A stretch of DNA of 64,000 nt from Plantago ovata (Eukaryota > Streptophyta > Magnoliopsida > Lamiales > Plantaginaceae). This document shows, piece by piece, positions 10,611 through 21,300 of the stretch. Made by a program: the position numbers and the translations under genes. How positions within the stretch are numbered: the first letter of the stretch is position 1; every line of letters begins with the position of its first letter. The DNA is taken from NCBI GenBank assembly GCA_028274465.1, contig CM051457.1, positions 59,830,899 through 59,894,898 on the forward strand. The letters run 5' to 3'. The notes beneath the pieces are model-generated. The model saw only the letters and a list, made by a program, of their open reading frames with translations, was not told the origin of the DNA and did not search any database.

Positions 10611-11629
10611 AGTTTACACAAAATTAGAGGGCAGCCGAGAAACAAGTTGTGCTCCCACTCCCTTAGCAATTGCAAAACTAATCCTAGGGAAAATATTATG
10701 AGCAGCATGTGCCCCAGCATCCTGAGACAAAGAAAAACCCCGGATTCTAACAAGCAAATCCACAGCCTCAGCATCCAACTCCCCAAGTGTCGAGAAAGAG
10801 AAAGGAAGAAATCCATATCCCTTAGCCGCACACAAGTCCCGATACTTCGCGCACTTTCGCTTGGCGGCATCAACAACCGCATGTCCAGGCACAAAGTCCA
10901 ACAACCCAGACCGGGTCAAGGGGGAAGTCCCGGTTAGATCCACACAAACATTCCGCCCCCCATCCCAAGCATAAAGGAGCAAGTCTGCGGGACGGAGGGA
11001 CCTATCACTCCCGTCGCTCAAACCAATATCCACCTCCTTACCAGTAGAGATGCCAGATCGGTAATAGACATCCACGAGAGTGTCGCGAACAAGGTTATGT
11101 CGGTGCTTGATACCCACCACTCCAGCACACAACACCGCATGATCACCAAATAAATCCCCGTCAAAAACTCGAGAGCAAGCAGAGCAGGGCGTGGACACTG
11201 GAAACAAAGCAACACCAAGCCGATAATTCAGTACACACCTGTAAGTCCTCCCGTTCATAGTCTGCCCAGACCCGAAATAGGAACAACCCGCAACCAATCA
11301 GAAGAATGGGCACCTCGCTGAGACGTCCAAAGAGCTACCTGGCGGGGAGATAAGGAGAAAACAAATTCTGTAGAAGCAACAACCTTCGTGAAATATATAT
11401 TTGCCAGTCTCTTCATAAGTCTGGGGGCAGCGATCTCACTGGGGTTACTCAAAAAATCAGAACATGTGGTCTCAGCGAACAAAGACAGGGCACCATCAAA
11501 AGCAGGTCCAAGAGAAGTGATACCAGAAGGACACAAGAGCTTTGCCTGCAAACCAGCAGACTGAAGGCGAGAAGCAACGAATGCATAATGGAGAACATCC
11601 GCACTAAGTTCGCGTAACACCAGGCCCAT
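10611..11629 (-). pseudogene. Non-LTR retroelement C-terminus: CCHC plus restriction-like endonuclease
   Basis: The reading frame starts mid-protein at 11,629 (SADVLHYAFVASRLQSAGLQ), continues through SPRQVALWTSQR and SDWLRVVPISGLG, shifts frame at about 11,265, and resumes as QTMNGRTYRCVLNYRLG to the stop at 10,611. The second part has a zinc-knuckle-like CSAC...GDHAVLC cluster, then KHRHNLVRD, then RPADLLLYAWDGG followed by CVDLTG. This order (CCHC, then R-PD-x12-15-D) is that of restriction-like endonucleases at the C-terminus of early-branching non-LTR retrotransposons. Many plant genomes carry the same protein, usually annotated as a reverse transcriptase domain protein. The polymerase domain is missing (5' truncation), and the frameshift makes this copy dead. 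TTA microsatellites flank both sides. Confidence 0.65.
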
Positions 11630-11637
11630 TCATCTCA

Positions 11638-11662
11638 GTTTATTATTATTATTATTATTTAT
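11638..11662. repeat. (TTA)n microsatellite, right flank of the RLE element
   Basis: About seven TTA triplets lie immediately upstream of the truncated 5' end of the minus-strand element remnant, mirroring the longer tract at 10,529. Confidence 0.8.
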
Positions 11663-12658
11663 AAAGTACTCATTTTATTATCACGTAAAGTTAGATGGGA
11701 GTCTAGCACTGAAGGGGTGTGATTGTCCCTAGAGAGAGAACGCGAACTTAGGCCTAGGAATCGCCTCCCGGAACGCTAGGAACAAGAACTGACGGACAGT
11801 GACTCCTCTCTCGGTGAATGGGAGGATGTTGGAACGGACTATACATCACTGGACTCAGGCGAGGTCATCTTGAACATCTGCTGCAGCTCATCGGTACGGC
11901 TCCGGCGTATATCTACCTGTGGTGGGGGGGGGGGGGTGTGATGTACATCCAATTTGTCATATGGTCAAATCGGAGGAAGAAACTTTACTCAAAGGAGGTT
12001 GAAAGCCTTCCTTGTTAACATATTGCGAGTGTGTGTCAAAAATAAACTATGACTAAATCAAAGGATATTTCTCCAAGATTATATCTTGTTGTTACCTAGG
12101 GTTCTTCCCACCAAGAAGACTCAAGGTTGTACCAGTGAAGAGAATTTCTTGAGAGTGTTGCCCTAATGTGTTTTCCACCTTAGCATTCTCTTGAGAATCA
12201 CTCCTTTTATAGACCTTGGAGGAACACATGTCATTGCCACCACAACAGTTTGCCAAGTTGTGTGGTACGCTTAACAGACATGGACGTGACCCAATGATCA
12301 TTTAAGGATAAATATCATCGGTGTTACGCGTTTAGTTTTAGGTGACATATCGGAATACATATATCATGGTCCTCCGTATACTGAGTATTAGACCTCGAAT
12401 ATAGTATACCATAAGCATGTGAATCCACAGTCTCCGGCATGCCATTATGGCCCTGGCTCATAGAACCTTTACAAGCTATTTCCCTTAGACTCTTGGTTCC
12501 GCAGTGCGTTTGGAACCGAAGGTGCATGTTTACGGATGTACCAATTTACTACTCAGGGGAGCAACCTCCAGGTATAGTGGTACTTGCATAGGAAGACACT
12601 CACTCAGATTCTTAAGTCTCTAGAGAGTCCGGGTCGCCCTAATTCGCATGTTGATGAA
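11663..12658. other. Unassigned repeat-like spacer
   Basis: No coding sequence is supported. There is a 13-base G run at about 11,924. The minus strand at 12,190-12,210 reads GGTCTATAAAAGGAGTG, a good TATA box, in a setting (12,040-12,560) that looks like an LTR U3/R region but lacks visible borders. Confidence 0.35.
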
Positions 12659-13018
12659 CTAGGACGGGACTGGACATATTTTGGTAACATCAAGCAACAA
12701 GTTGTGCTCCCACTCTTTCTGAACACAAAAATTCAGTCTATGAAAAAGAAAAACACGACTCTTAGCATTATTGGAGTGGCTAACCGAAAGATGCTTGAGG
12801 CGCAGCAGTACATCCAAAGCCTCCATGTCAAGTTCCCTAAATATAGAGAAAGCAAAGGAATGAACGAGTAAGTTCTCGGTGCGTTTGGACGAATACTTCC
12901 ATTTCTTCTTCTCTACAGCAGTGTGTAATGCCATCCCATGGGCCCAAGAACTCACGCCACCACCAGCAAATGGAGAGACACTCGTCACATCCAGACATGC
13001 GTCCTTTCCTTGGGACCA
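12659..13018 (-). pseudogene. Second RLE-type retroelement fragment
   Basis: A minus frame begins WSQGKDACLDVTSVSPFAGGG and runs through a central stretch ending ELDMEALDVLLRLKHLSV and VFLFHRLNFCVQK. It aligns with the last third of the remnant at 10,611-11,629 (compare WDGGRNVCVDLTGTSPL, ELDAEAVDLLVRIRGFSL, IFPRISFAIAKGVGAQL). It is a different, more diverged family member, as the two differ at about half the positions. Its upstream part is cut exactly where an Athila-type LTR begins at 13,020, so that element inserted into it. The last residues are frameshifted (QKEWEHNLLL in place of QKGVGAQL). Confidence 0.55.
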
Positions 13019-13019
13019 G

Positions 13020-14240
13020 TGATGAGTGAAAAATGTCGCCTTAATCAAACATCAAATAATATTTATAGAATGTCAAGCTAACTCCGTATCACAGAAAACA
13101 TAGTGTAATGGCAAGCTAACTCGAGTGTCGGTCTCTAAGGATTTAACTAAGCTTTTCCTAACTTACTTTTACTTAACTCAATCGAATGCAAATAGTTGAA
13201 TAGTTGTTGGAAATAATTGGTTGCAATAGTAAACACTAACAATAAACAATAGAGATAAATACTGCGAGATACAAATATATGAGATAAGCGGTTGATAGTA
13301 GGTATTAGGCATATTAACATGGCTTCTTCATATGTTAGCAAGCGATAGGTGTAGGTTTTCACATCGTTTGTAGACACGTATCATCAATAACATGCATAAC
13401 GAATCATACAATATCATTGAAGGCAATTATGAGGCACTATTACTTAAAATCTCAAGCATACATGGAACTACTCAACACATACTAAATTTCCAGCATACAC
13501 ATACTAAATTTCCAACATTACATACATGCAGTTTAGGCTATGTTTATAGTCTTTAATTGACCTAGCATACTGTCACTATCCTAATTCGAAGGTTTTGATG
13601 TTAGTAAACCATAAACATACATAGATCAAGCCATAAACATACATATACGCATCCCTTTCAAAGCCTCATGCTAACATAATCATAATCTATGCTAATACAA
13701 CCTACATCCTACCATCAACACGTACCGATTAGCTACTCATAATGAATAAAGCATACACAATATTCATAATCATAACCATAGCAATAGAAAACATAGTAAA
13801 TTTGGAAAAGAAATAGAGATTGCTATGAAAATACTCAATGTACGGTTGAGCAATAGCAATCCAATGTCGCATACAAACAAAACAATGAAATCTAGCACCA
13901 GTAGCAAATCCTATGATGAAAATCGAGAGCTAGGAGGCTAAGAGTTGCCTCCAAAGTGTATCTTCTCTCTAGGGTTCGTGCTAGGTTGCAAACTAATGAT
14001 GAAACCTAATCGAAATAATGAAAAACGAGTTTAAACACAAAATCCAGAATTTGAATCGCGACGTTGGCTGGGTAGCCAAAGGGCCTGGCGGGTCGCCAGT
14101 GTGCCCGGAGGGCCGCCATCTCTCCTAGCGGGTCACCAATGTATTGTAGAGGAATTTGCTGAACTTTTATTGTTTCAAAGTGCTCCAAACTCCTTCTAAG
14201 GCCAGATTTTGCACTTCTCGAGTCTCGGAAACCTCCGGTT
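13020..14240 (-). mobile_element. Truncated Athila-type LTR
   Basis: The plus strand begins TGATGAGTG (minus end TCA), then TAGTGTAATGGCAAGCTAAC and CTCGAGTGTCGGTCTCTAAGG, the same block seen at the PBS-side end of the other LTRs (for example 28,850-28,900). It continues with GTTGCCTCCAAAGTGTA and a GC palindrome cluster at 14,060-14,140 (GGCGGGTCGCCA, GAGGGCCGCC). The U3 side is missing after about 14,240. No internal region is attached, so it is a truncated or solo LTR. Its insertion point splits the RLE-type fragment. Confidence 0.6.
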
Positions 14241-14894
14241 ACTCGAGCTTATACTTATAAATTTTAACTAGTGCATAAACCATGCCCATGTCGTGGTATA
14301 ATGTTACTCTTACATTAGTCCACTACAATATAATAAAATAAAAGACTTATTACATATCCTCCCTCGCTACATATGTTAGCCAAACGGATCGGTGCGGGGT
14401 AACGTTTTTAAATTTTCGCACTAGATCATCGAGCTAATAAGATCTTAACCATCAAATATCGAGTTACCAAGCTTTATGATAATTAACCATCAACTATCCA
14501 TAACATATATAAACAGGGATTATAATATAAAATAAATTACAACCCTCTGTTCCATGATAACATAATTACTAACAAGCAAGTTTTCAATTCAACTAGAATT
14601 ACAAAACTCAATGTTCGTGCAATTATCATATACTTATGAATCACCATAAATCCATATAATGTTATTTCATAAATCATGCAGCGGAATAACAATCACATAT
14701 ATATCAAACAAAATATATGCAAACACATTAAGATCCTAGTTCATGCAATTCTAAGATCAAGATTTATACCAGTTGTAGTTATTGCTAGCAGTTCCTTTAT
14801 GTACTACAAGCTTCCAATCAACAAATCAGCAACACAACAACTCAGCAAATCACTTCTGAATCCTTCTACAAGCTCACGAACAAAATTCGAAATT
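14241..14894. other. Unassigned AT-rich spacer
   Basis: I see no gene or clear repeat signature here. The 164-codon frame at 14,676-15,170 crosses into the repeat field that follows and has no recognisable content. Confidence 0.45.
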
Positions 14895-14895
14895 C

Positions 14896-15803
14896 TCACT
14901 AAAAAAAACTGCATTTTTTATGGGGAAATTGTTTGTCACCTAATCCCAGGTTTTCGTCACTTTTATCAAAAAGTGATGAAAAATGTTCGTCACAGACTTG
15001 TCAAAAGAGCCTCGACGTTTTTGATACAATGTGACGAAATTATCGGGCAGCTTCACATTCGTCACATATGCCTAAGATATTTGCTACCAAAGACAATCTC
15101 GGGAAGCTTTTTAGTCGTCACAATTAATGCACAATGGCAAACTAAAGGCAAACTTTCCAGCCATCACTAAAGGCAAACTCCGGCGCCGGACGTGTCGTCA
15201 CAATTGGTATATTATTTCCTCACAAAAGAAACTTTCCGACCATGTAACTTTCCTCACAAATGATATCAAATGTCATCACTAAATGCAAACTCCAGCGCCG
15301 GACCTGTCGTCACAATTGGTATATTATTTCATCACAAAAACAACTTTCCGGCCATTTAACTTTCCTCACAAATGCTATCCATTTTCATCACTAAAGCCAA
15401 ACTGCGGTGCCGGACGTGTCCTCACCATTGGTCTACTAATTCATCACAAAAATAACTTTCCGACCATTTAACTTTCCTCACAAATTCTATCAATTTGCAT
15501 CACTAAAGCCAAACTCCGACGCCGGACGTGTCGTCACAATTGGTCTACTAATTCATCACAAAACCAACTTTCTGGCCAGTTGACATTGCTCACAAATGTT
15601 ATCCATTTTCTTCACTAAAACCAAGCGCCAACAACTGTCATGTTGTCACAATTGGTCAAGTAATTCATCACAAATTCCACTTTCAGGGCATGTAAATTTC
15701 ATCATAAATGGTCATTATATCATCACATAAAACACTTTATTGCCATGTATATCACAAATGATCATTACTTCATCACAATTAATGACATCTTGGGACATCA
15801 TGT
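14896..15803. mobile_element. Possible CACTA-type end with GTCGTCAC repeats
   Basis: The segment starts CACTAAAAAAAACTGCA and is filled with TCGTCAC/GTGACGA words, partly as inverted pairs (TTCGTCACTTTTATC facing AAAAAGTGATGAAAA at 14,950-14,980). This is the layout of a CACTA subterminal region. The SIRE-like LTR begins at 15,804 within it, so the rest of the element, if any, lies beyond the nest and outside the window. The terminal motif is only a partial match to CACTACAA, hence modest confidence. Confidence 0.35.
15162..15721 (+). repeat. 112-bp tandem repeat array, five copies
   Basis: Units start CATCACTAAA at 15,162, 15,274, 15,386 and 15,498, with a degenerate CTTCACTAAA at 15,610; each step is exactly 112 bp. 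Each contains GCCGGAC(G/C)TGTCGTCAC, AATTGGT and ACTTTCCGxCCATxTAACTTTCC (one to four bases vary). No indels are seen between copies. Confidence 0.9.
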
Positions 15804-17312
15804 TGTTGGTCCCTTTAAACAACAAGAAAAGACTGGGGGGGGGGGGGGTGAATAGTCTTTTCAAACTTTCGTCGTTTAAAAATTTTCTCAGCAAGAGCTT
15901 ATTACTTTTCAGTAATGAGTTTGCTGATACTTAACTTTCTCAGCAAGTACTAGTTACTTTTCAGTAACGAGTTTTACTGGTACTTTAAAAACAGAGTGCG
16001 AAAGTGTTTATACAATAAGTGCTTTTCAGTAAGTCTAGTTTCAACAAGTGAGCAGAGTGACAGTGTACAGATAGATAAGCTTGCTGAAAAATAAATGCAG
16101 TAAAGTAAATCACATAAACACTTTTTATAGTGGTATCTGAGAGTGGCGTAATCTCTCAACTAATCCACTTTGTCCTTTCTAGGAATGAATCCACTAAGAT
16201 AAGTTTGAGGTTCCTTACAACACCTATCTAGAGCGATTCATCTGAAACCAAAGCACACTTGCTTTGTTTCCAACCTAACTAGAGAACGAATCCTTGTTCT
16301 CCACCAAACTTGGGACTTATAATCAGCAACACTATACTTGATTAATTCCCCCTGAATTTCACGCCTGAAAAAGGGTGTTTATCAGTTAGAGAGGTTTGGG
16401 ATGAGATGACTTGAGTATAACTTATTCAGCTATAACAAGTAATCGAAGAAACAAAACTTTGAATACTTTGCAGTAAACAAGTTAAGTTGTTTCTGGGGTC
16501 AAGACTTGTTCTTGTTCGAAACTAATTTCTTAGCCGTGAATGTTCTACTTCTTCACAAGTAGCTTTTGTTTCAAGCTTTAAGTCTTGGAACGGATCAATA
16601 GGCAGTAAAGAGTGTGAAAGATGAGTGTTTAAGCACAAGTGAGAGTTTGATCACGTTGTTGACACACCTCAACTCTTTGCCGGATGACCTCTATTTATAG
16701 TGAATCAAGGGAGCCGTTTGAATTTCAAATTCTAAGGCTTTTGTTCCTTAAGATGTCACTATCTTGCTTTTGTACTTTCAGCAGCGTTCTTCATTTGTCT
16801 TCTAGTCTTCATGTCCTTCGCATGCTTACTTTTGCATTTAATGTTCAGTTGAATGAAATTCAAATGTGAACGTTGGAGCACGAATGCAAGTACTTTCAGC
16901 AAGGAGGTCACATATGTATTTCAGCAAGCGGCCAGTCTCAGTTTCAGCAAGCACAACCTACTCTGTCATATAGATTTTCACTTATGCAAGCTGTTGCTGA
17001 AATTTCCACTATCTGAGCAACATGTGCCTTTGTATATACCATCTTCAGAAATCTTCTTAAGTCTTCAGTGTTCAAATTCTTCAAGTTTTCTGAACGGTTC
17101 TAGTGCTTCAATAGTTCGTTTGTAAAAGCAAAGTACATCATCAGCAAACTAAAGCACCTAACTAGTACCTACACTAAGTCTTCAACAAACGTTCCTCTTT
17201 TACAATGTCCTTAAAATTCTAAATTTCTATGGACCTTAAGAGTACTAGTTACTGGAGTCTCCTAAATTTAGCATGGTTAATTGCTCATAAAAAATTTACA
17301 AGTTTCCTAACA
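15804..17312 (-). mobile_element. SIRE-like 3' LTR
   Basis: The plus strand starts TGTTGGTCCCTTTAAAC and ends GTTTCCTAACA; on the sense strand this is TGTTAGGAAAC...GGGACCAACA (1509 bp). A run of about 15 C (sense) near the 3' end, next to CTATTCAC, is typical of SIRE LTRs. The words CAGCAA and CAGTAA are strikingly frequent through 15,885-17,110. Flanking CATGT at 15,799-15,803 would be one copy of the target duplication; its partner is outside the window. Confidence 0.75.
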
Positions 17313-17328
17313 AATTTCCCCCTTTTTG
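17313..17328 (-). other. SIRE-like polypurine tract
   Basis: The sense strand reads CAAAAAGGGGGAAATT directly before the LTR start TGTTAGG. This tract primes plus-strand DNA synthesis in LTR elements. Element A inserted only about 35 bp upstream. Confidence 0.75.
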
Positions 17329-17670
17329 ATGTTAGCAATCCATGGCTAAATTAATTGTTACCCTTTGATGATAGTGTTTTTAACACTATCATTCGAGTCT
17401 TTTTTCACCAATTTAGCTATCCTCTTGCATGCATTTTAGTGCATTTTGTTAGAATAGTGTCACGTTTCCATTTCTTTTGTTCTTTTCAGGTTTTAGTTGG
17501 AAATCGCGTTTTTGGATGTAATTCATGGCGAAACGATGATGTATTGGTGCAACGAGATCACCCGTGGTGTGTCAAGGAGTACCGAGATGAGTTTTAAGGC
17601 CAAGAGATCAAGTTCGGAGCTCAAAACCGTGCAAGGGGCCGAATTCGAGGATCCAAATGAAGAATTCTGC

Positions 17671-17768
17671 ACGGGCCGCGTTCTTCCCGTGAGGGGCGCA
17701 CCGCCGCGTGCGCGGCGGACGGTCGTGTGGCGGGCGCACCGCCGCGTACGGGGCGGTGCGCCGCGGAG
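17671..17768 (+). promoter_or_regulatory. GC-rich palindrome cluster upstream of TATA, A 5' LTR
   Basis: Overlapping inverted words of the form GGCGCACCGCCGCG and CGCGCGGCGG(A)C occupy about 100 bp and end 14 bp before the TATA box. The matching segment of the 3' LTR is at 24,098-24,196. A similar cluster lies at 21,180-21,300 before ORF2. Confidence 0.7.
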
Positions 17769-17781
17769 CTTTACGACAGCT

Positions 17782-17796
17782 CTATATATATATATC
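17782..17796 (+). promoter_or_regulatory. TATA box, A 5' LTR
   Basis: CTATATATATATATC follows the GC palindromes and precedes the leader region with CCAGACATAAACCCTAG. It would drive the genomic RNA of element A. Confidence 0.65.
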
Positions 17797-18639
17797 CCAA
17801 AATCTGCGATTTTACATATCTCTTTTCATATTTTTCCAGACATAAACCCTAGAGCTTGTTCTGGGGATATTTTCTCTTAGATTCTTTGTAACTTAGCGAT
17901 TTTGGAGCTAGAGGAGAGATTTGGATAACGTTTAATCTCACCTTGCTAGATCTTTGTGAGTTTTAGCCATTCACCGGAGATTGACAACCTTTGGTGGTAA
18001 CCTTGTATCTGACAATTCTGCTATTTATCTTTCAATTAAACATGTTTTCTTTCATTATTGCTTCGACTATGATTGTTTATCTTGTTATTGTAGTATGTGA
18101 ATTCGTAGCTAGGGTTCGTATTATGCATGATTGAGTTTCTGAATCTTTTACTTGTTTAATTATCTTAATTCGATTCTTTGATCCGACTAAGCCACATATC
18201 TTTGTAGAAAGGTGTTAGAAACACTAGGACAATTCAAGATCATCGATTCGATTATATATAATTTGCAAGTACTGCTTGAACTAAGTATTAGTATAGATAG
18301 GAAGCTTTCAAAATACACGTCTGCAAACCTGTCTTTGGTGTTTGTAAATCGAATTACTTTTAAGATAGTACGCGTTGCACTTTCATGCATAATTAGAACT
18401 TGATGCTTAGAACGAGCATACTATCACCAGCTTTCTCCATATATTGTTAAGTTGAGTTAGAGATAAATTTGTTTTCTGAAATTATATATAGTTATTTAGT
18501 TAAAGCTAGTTTAGTCCCTAGAGATCGACACTCGAGGTCATCTTACCTCTGCACTACGTGTTTTGTGTAGTTGTGAATTGCCCTTTGGCTTAAAACAAAT
18601 TTATTTGATTGTTCGAGTCTGACAATCTTGTTCATCAAA

Positions 18640-18659
18640 TTGGCGCTGTTGTCGGGGAC
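18640..18659 (+). other. Primer-binding site, element A
   Basis: TTGGCGCTGTTGTCGGGGAC lies two bases after the LTR end. Athila-group elements have this type of site, reported as complementary to tRNA-Asp; the T at position 8 is a change from the usual C seen in B. Confidence 0.8.
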
Positions 18660-18770
18660 TATAACTCCTTTTTACTCTTTAGCTTGTTTATTTTCAGCAT
18701 TCAATTTCCAGAATTTAGTAGATTAAGTTTGTTTCCCTTTGATACTCACTTGATTCGTTTCAGGTAGTTT

Positions 18771-19865
18771 ATGCGAAACACAAGATCTAGTGGAATTCCT
18801 TTTGTTGAACCTATTGTGGAGATTGATAGGGTATATCAGCAAAGGAAGCGAGTGAGTGCTAGAGTTGAGGTAGTGGAGGAAGATTTCTCTGATTCTCTGC
18901 AGGAGATTTTTAAGCAACCGGATTCTTGGGAAGGTTTTGTGATGTCTCTCCCACTCTTGAAATCATGGGTTCAACCCAACCAGGAACGGATGAAGGGTCC
19001 GACTATTGTTCTCTCTGCTGCAACTCGTGATTTAGATATCAAGAATCACATATTCCAACAACTCCCGGGGTTTTATGGTTTGCCAAGGGAGGATGTGATG
19101 GGGTACCTGAATGATATTGGGGATTTCATCAACAATCTTCCAAGGCCTGGAGCTGGGATTACGGATGCTGAGCTAAGGATGAAGGTCTTTGCTATGGGTC
19201 TTGGAGATAAGGCAAAGGCATGGTTAGGCTCTCTGGAAGACGGATCACTTGACACCTGGGCTAAGGTGTTTACAGCTTTTATGGAGAAGTATTTTCCCCA
19301 TACTCTTACTACCGCGCTGAAGGCGCAAATCAGTGGTTTCAGGCAAGACTACGATGAAACCATCTATACTGCTCTCGAGAGGTACAAGGACCTCATGAAC
19401 AAGTGCCCACACCATGAGATGGAACTCTCCGACCTTGTCCAGCACTTCTACAATGCGCTCACATATGAGAGCCAACAGGTTGTGGATTTCCAATGTCGAG
19501 GAAATATCTGGGAGGAAACCGCTGAAGATGTGTGGGCGTGTTTCGAAAGGCTCGCGAAGGGATCTCAGTTCAAGGACCCTAGGGGTATGAACATGAGACG
19601 TGTAGTTGAGGCTCCAACGAAACCCGAGGTGCAGTTGAACGGTGTGAGTAGGGATAGGTTTGATGGCTTCGCCCATGAGATGAGGCAGGCTCTTAAGAGC
19701 TCGATGGGGCAGCCTCTTTCCAATGAAGTTTGTAGGGTGTGCAAGAACTATGGGCATGGGGCTCATATGTGTAGGTCCGATTTGGCCAATGAGGGGGTTT
19801 ATTGGGTGGAAGCAGGAGAAGGAGAGGTTTTTGCGGCTGAACTTGGCGAAGCTAGCAATGGGTAA
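18771..19865 (+). CDS. gag: Athila-type Gag with CCHC zinc knuckle (element A)
   Basis: This 364-residue Gag would build the virus-like particle that packages element RNA. The start MRNTRSSGIPF fits the start MPHTRSAGTPL of element B. Residues about 120-265 are the Retrotrans_gag core: GYLNDIGDFINNLPRP, LRMKVFAMGLGDKAKAWLGSL, TTALKAQISGF and LVQHFYNALTYESQQVVDF. A zinc knuckle CRVCKNYGHGAHMC (C-x2-C-x4-H-x4-C) is at residues 321-334. The frame ends 30 residues later at a TAA, and the protease continues in another register, whereas in element C gag and protease are one ORF. So A has lost the Gag-Pro fusion, but this Gag looks intact. Confidence 0.85.
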   Translation: MRNTRSSGIPFVEPIVEIDRVYQQRKRVSARVEVVEEDFSDSLQEIFKQPDSWEGFVMSLPLLKSWVQPNQERMKGPTIVLSAATRDLDIKNHIFQQLPGFYGLPREDVMGYLNDIGDFINNLPRPGAGITDAELRMKVFAMGLGDKAKAWLGSLEDGSLDTWAKVFTAFMEKYFPHTLTTALKAQISGFRQDYDETIYTALERYKDLMNKCPHHEMELSDLVQHFYNALTYESQQVVDFQCRGNIWEETAEDVWACFERLAKGSQFKDPRGMNMRRVVEAPTKPEVQLNGVSRDRFDGFAHEMRQALKSSMGQPLSNEVCRVCKNYGHGAHMCRSDLANEGVYWVEAGEGEVFAAELGEASNG

Positions 19866-20138
19866 GATGGTAGGAATCCTCGAGGTGGATATTGGAAGAA
19901 GGGATTCCGAAGCAACCAAGGGTATGCACCTCAAAACCAGACCTATGGACCCAACCAAGACCGTAGTAATCTCAACTACGGTAATGATCATTGTGATAAC
20001 CCTCCGCCTAGGACCGAAGCACCAAAGTCCAAATCAGCTGCTCTCTTGGACACTTTGCAGAAGATGGTTGATAATACTCAGGGGTTTATGAAGAGGTTTG
20101 AGGAAGATTCGTAGAAGACGAGGAGTCGGCTCGACCAA

Positions 20139-20930
20139 TTGGAGGCAAGTACTAGGCTTGCTCACCAAAAACTGCAAGAGCTAATAGACCGAGGGGCGAG
20201 TAGGGAGCAGGGGAAGTTGCCTAGCAATACTGAGAAGTCGATGTCCATCACTTTGGTGGGAGATCTCCCTGTGGATGATACTATTAGGAAGGTTGTAGAG
20301 TGCAAGTGTTGCGAAAACGGTGAGCCTCTACTCGCTAAGGAGGAAGATAAGGGCCTCGGTTTTGATGTGAGTGATGAGGAGCAAGAGAATCCTGAGCCAA
20401 TTCTTGACAGCTTCGATGTTAAGATCGGGGTTGGTAGTCTCGATGATGTCTGGGCTACACTAGATACGGGGTCATACTCTAATGTGCTCCCCATGAATGT
20501 GTTTGAGAAGAGTGGCCTAGGAGAGCTTGAGAAGCACAAAGCCATTGTGCAACTAGCGGATGGATCTTTTATACGACCAGAGGGCATTGTGAAGAATGTA
20601 TTGGTCAAGATTGGTGAAGCTTCTGCCTATACCAATTTCGTTGTGATGCCGGCGTCTACGCCTGGGATTAGTGATGTTGTTCTCTTGGGGTGAACATTCT
20701 TAACCAAATTACGCTCCGTAATCGACATCTACAGGAGAACTTGCACCATTTAGGTTGATGGCAAGCAACATGTGTTGCAAGCCATATCTGATCCTAGTCT
20801 TCGCTTTAATGTTTCTCATACTATTAACTTTTTTGGTCCTGCTGCGTATATTATCTCTCATTCTCAGGTACAAGGTATGAGGAAGAGATCGATAAAGGGG
20901 AAGTCTAGTACCCGTAAGGACAAGAATTAA
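20139..20930 (+). pseudogene. Aspartic protease (element A), stop-interrupted
   Basis: The frame continues the Gag C-terminal region (LAHQKLQELIDRGASREQGK) into a retropepsin-like domain: SFDVKIGVGSLDDVWATLDTG with the catalytic DTG, then SYSNVLPMNVFEKSGLG, IVQLADGS and NFVVMPASTPG. In-frame stops lie at 20,112 (TAG), 20,691 (TGA) and 20,751 (TAG), before the natural end at 20,930. At 20,691 the sister element C has Arg (codon CGA), so the TGA fits a C-to-T change at a CpG. The protein would normally cut Gag; here it is disabled. No polymerase follows. Confidence 0.75.
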
Positions 20931-20976
20931 AGAGCGAGAAGAAGTTGAGTCAGAGACTTTTTAAACAATGGCGCTT

Positions 20977-20994
20977 TCCGGGAGGCAACCCGGA
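20977..20994 (+). ncRNA. Conserved post-protease hairpin (element A)
   Basis: TCCGGG-AGGCAA-CCCGGA forms a perfect 6-bp stem with a 6-nt loop, 46 bp after the protease stop and preceded by AACAATGGCGCT. Elements B, C and D have the same loop at the same place; D has two compensated base-pair changes in the stem. It is a candidate cis-acting RNA structure (inference). Confidence 0.55.
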
Positions 20995-21179
20995 GTTTTA
21001 TTGCTTTCTTGCATTGCATACATACATCGAACATTTGTCATTTTATAAGTTTTTTGTGGTTTGTGTTTTGTTTTGTGCTCATTGTTTGTGTTTAAGTGAA
21101 GTTTTTCGAGTGTTTAAGTGAGGAAAATGTTTTGGAGTGAAAATTTTGCGCAAGGGGCCGAAAAATTCAGCCCCCAGCC

Positions 21180-21300
21180 TCTGCAAGTGGGAGGCGCACC
21201 GCGCCATATGGGGGGCGGTCCGCCCCCCACTTCCAGAGAACCGCAGCTCTCTGGAGCTGCGGGGCGCACCGCCCCACACCTGGGGCGGTCCGCCCCACAG
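21180..21300 (+). promoter_or_regulatory. GC palindrome cluster before ORF2 (element A)
   Basis: Includes GGGGGGCGGTCCGCCCCCC and GGGGCGGTCCGCCCC plus GGCGCACCGC words. It resembles the LTR cluster of the same element and is followed by a CT-rich, gene-leader-like stretch (21,310-21,500). It may mark an internal promoter for ORF2 (inference). Confidence 0.4.

Larger units (their letters stand above)
17366..18637 (+). mobile_element. Element A 5' LTR
   Basis: 1272 bp. U3 contains TAGAATAGTGTCACGTTTCC (17,450-17,469) and a GC palindrome cluster at 17,671-17,768, and is followed by a TATA box at 17,782. The 3' part has GGAGATTGACAACC, CTAGAGATCGACACTCGAGG and GACAATCTTGTTCATCA. Confidence 0.9.

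Noticed and set aside
14676..15170. 164-codon ORF, one of the longer ones in the left part
   Set aside because: Runs from AT-rich spacer into the GTCGTCAC repeat field; no recognisable composition or domain.
17355..17880. ORFs in the LTR of A (repeated at 23,867-24,306)
   Set aside because: They lie in U3/R of an LTR and are driven by its GC palindromes; the LTR borders and target duplications explain the region.
19245..19991. 248-codon minus ORF opposite gag
   Set aside because: Antisense of the Gag frame in element A; similar shadows occur opposite gag and protease in B, C and D.
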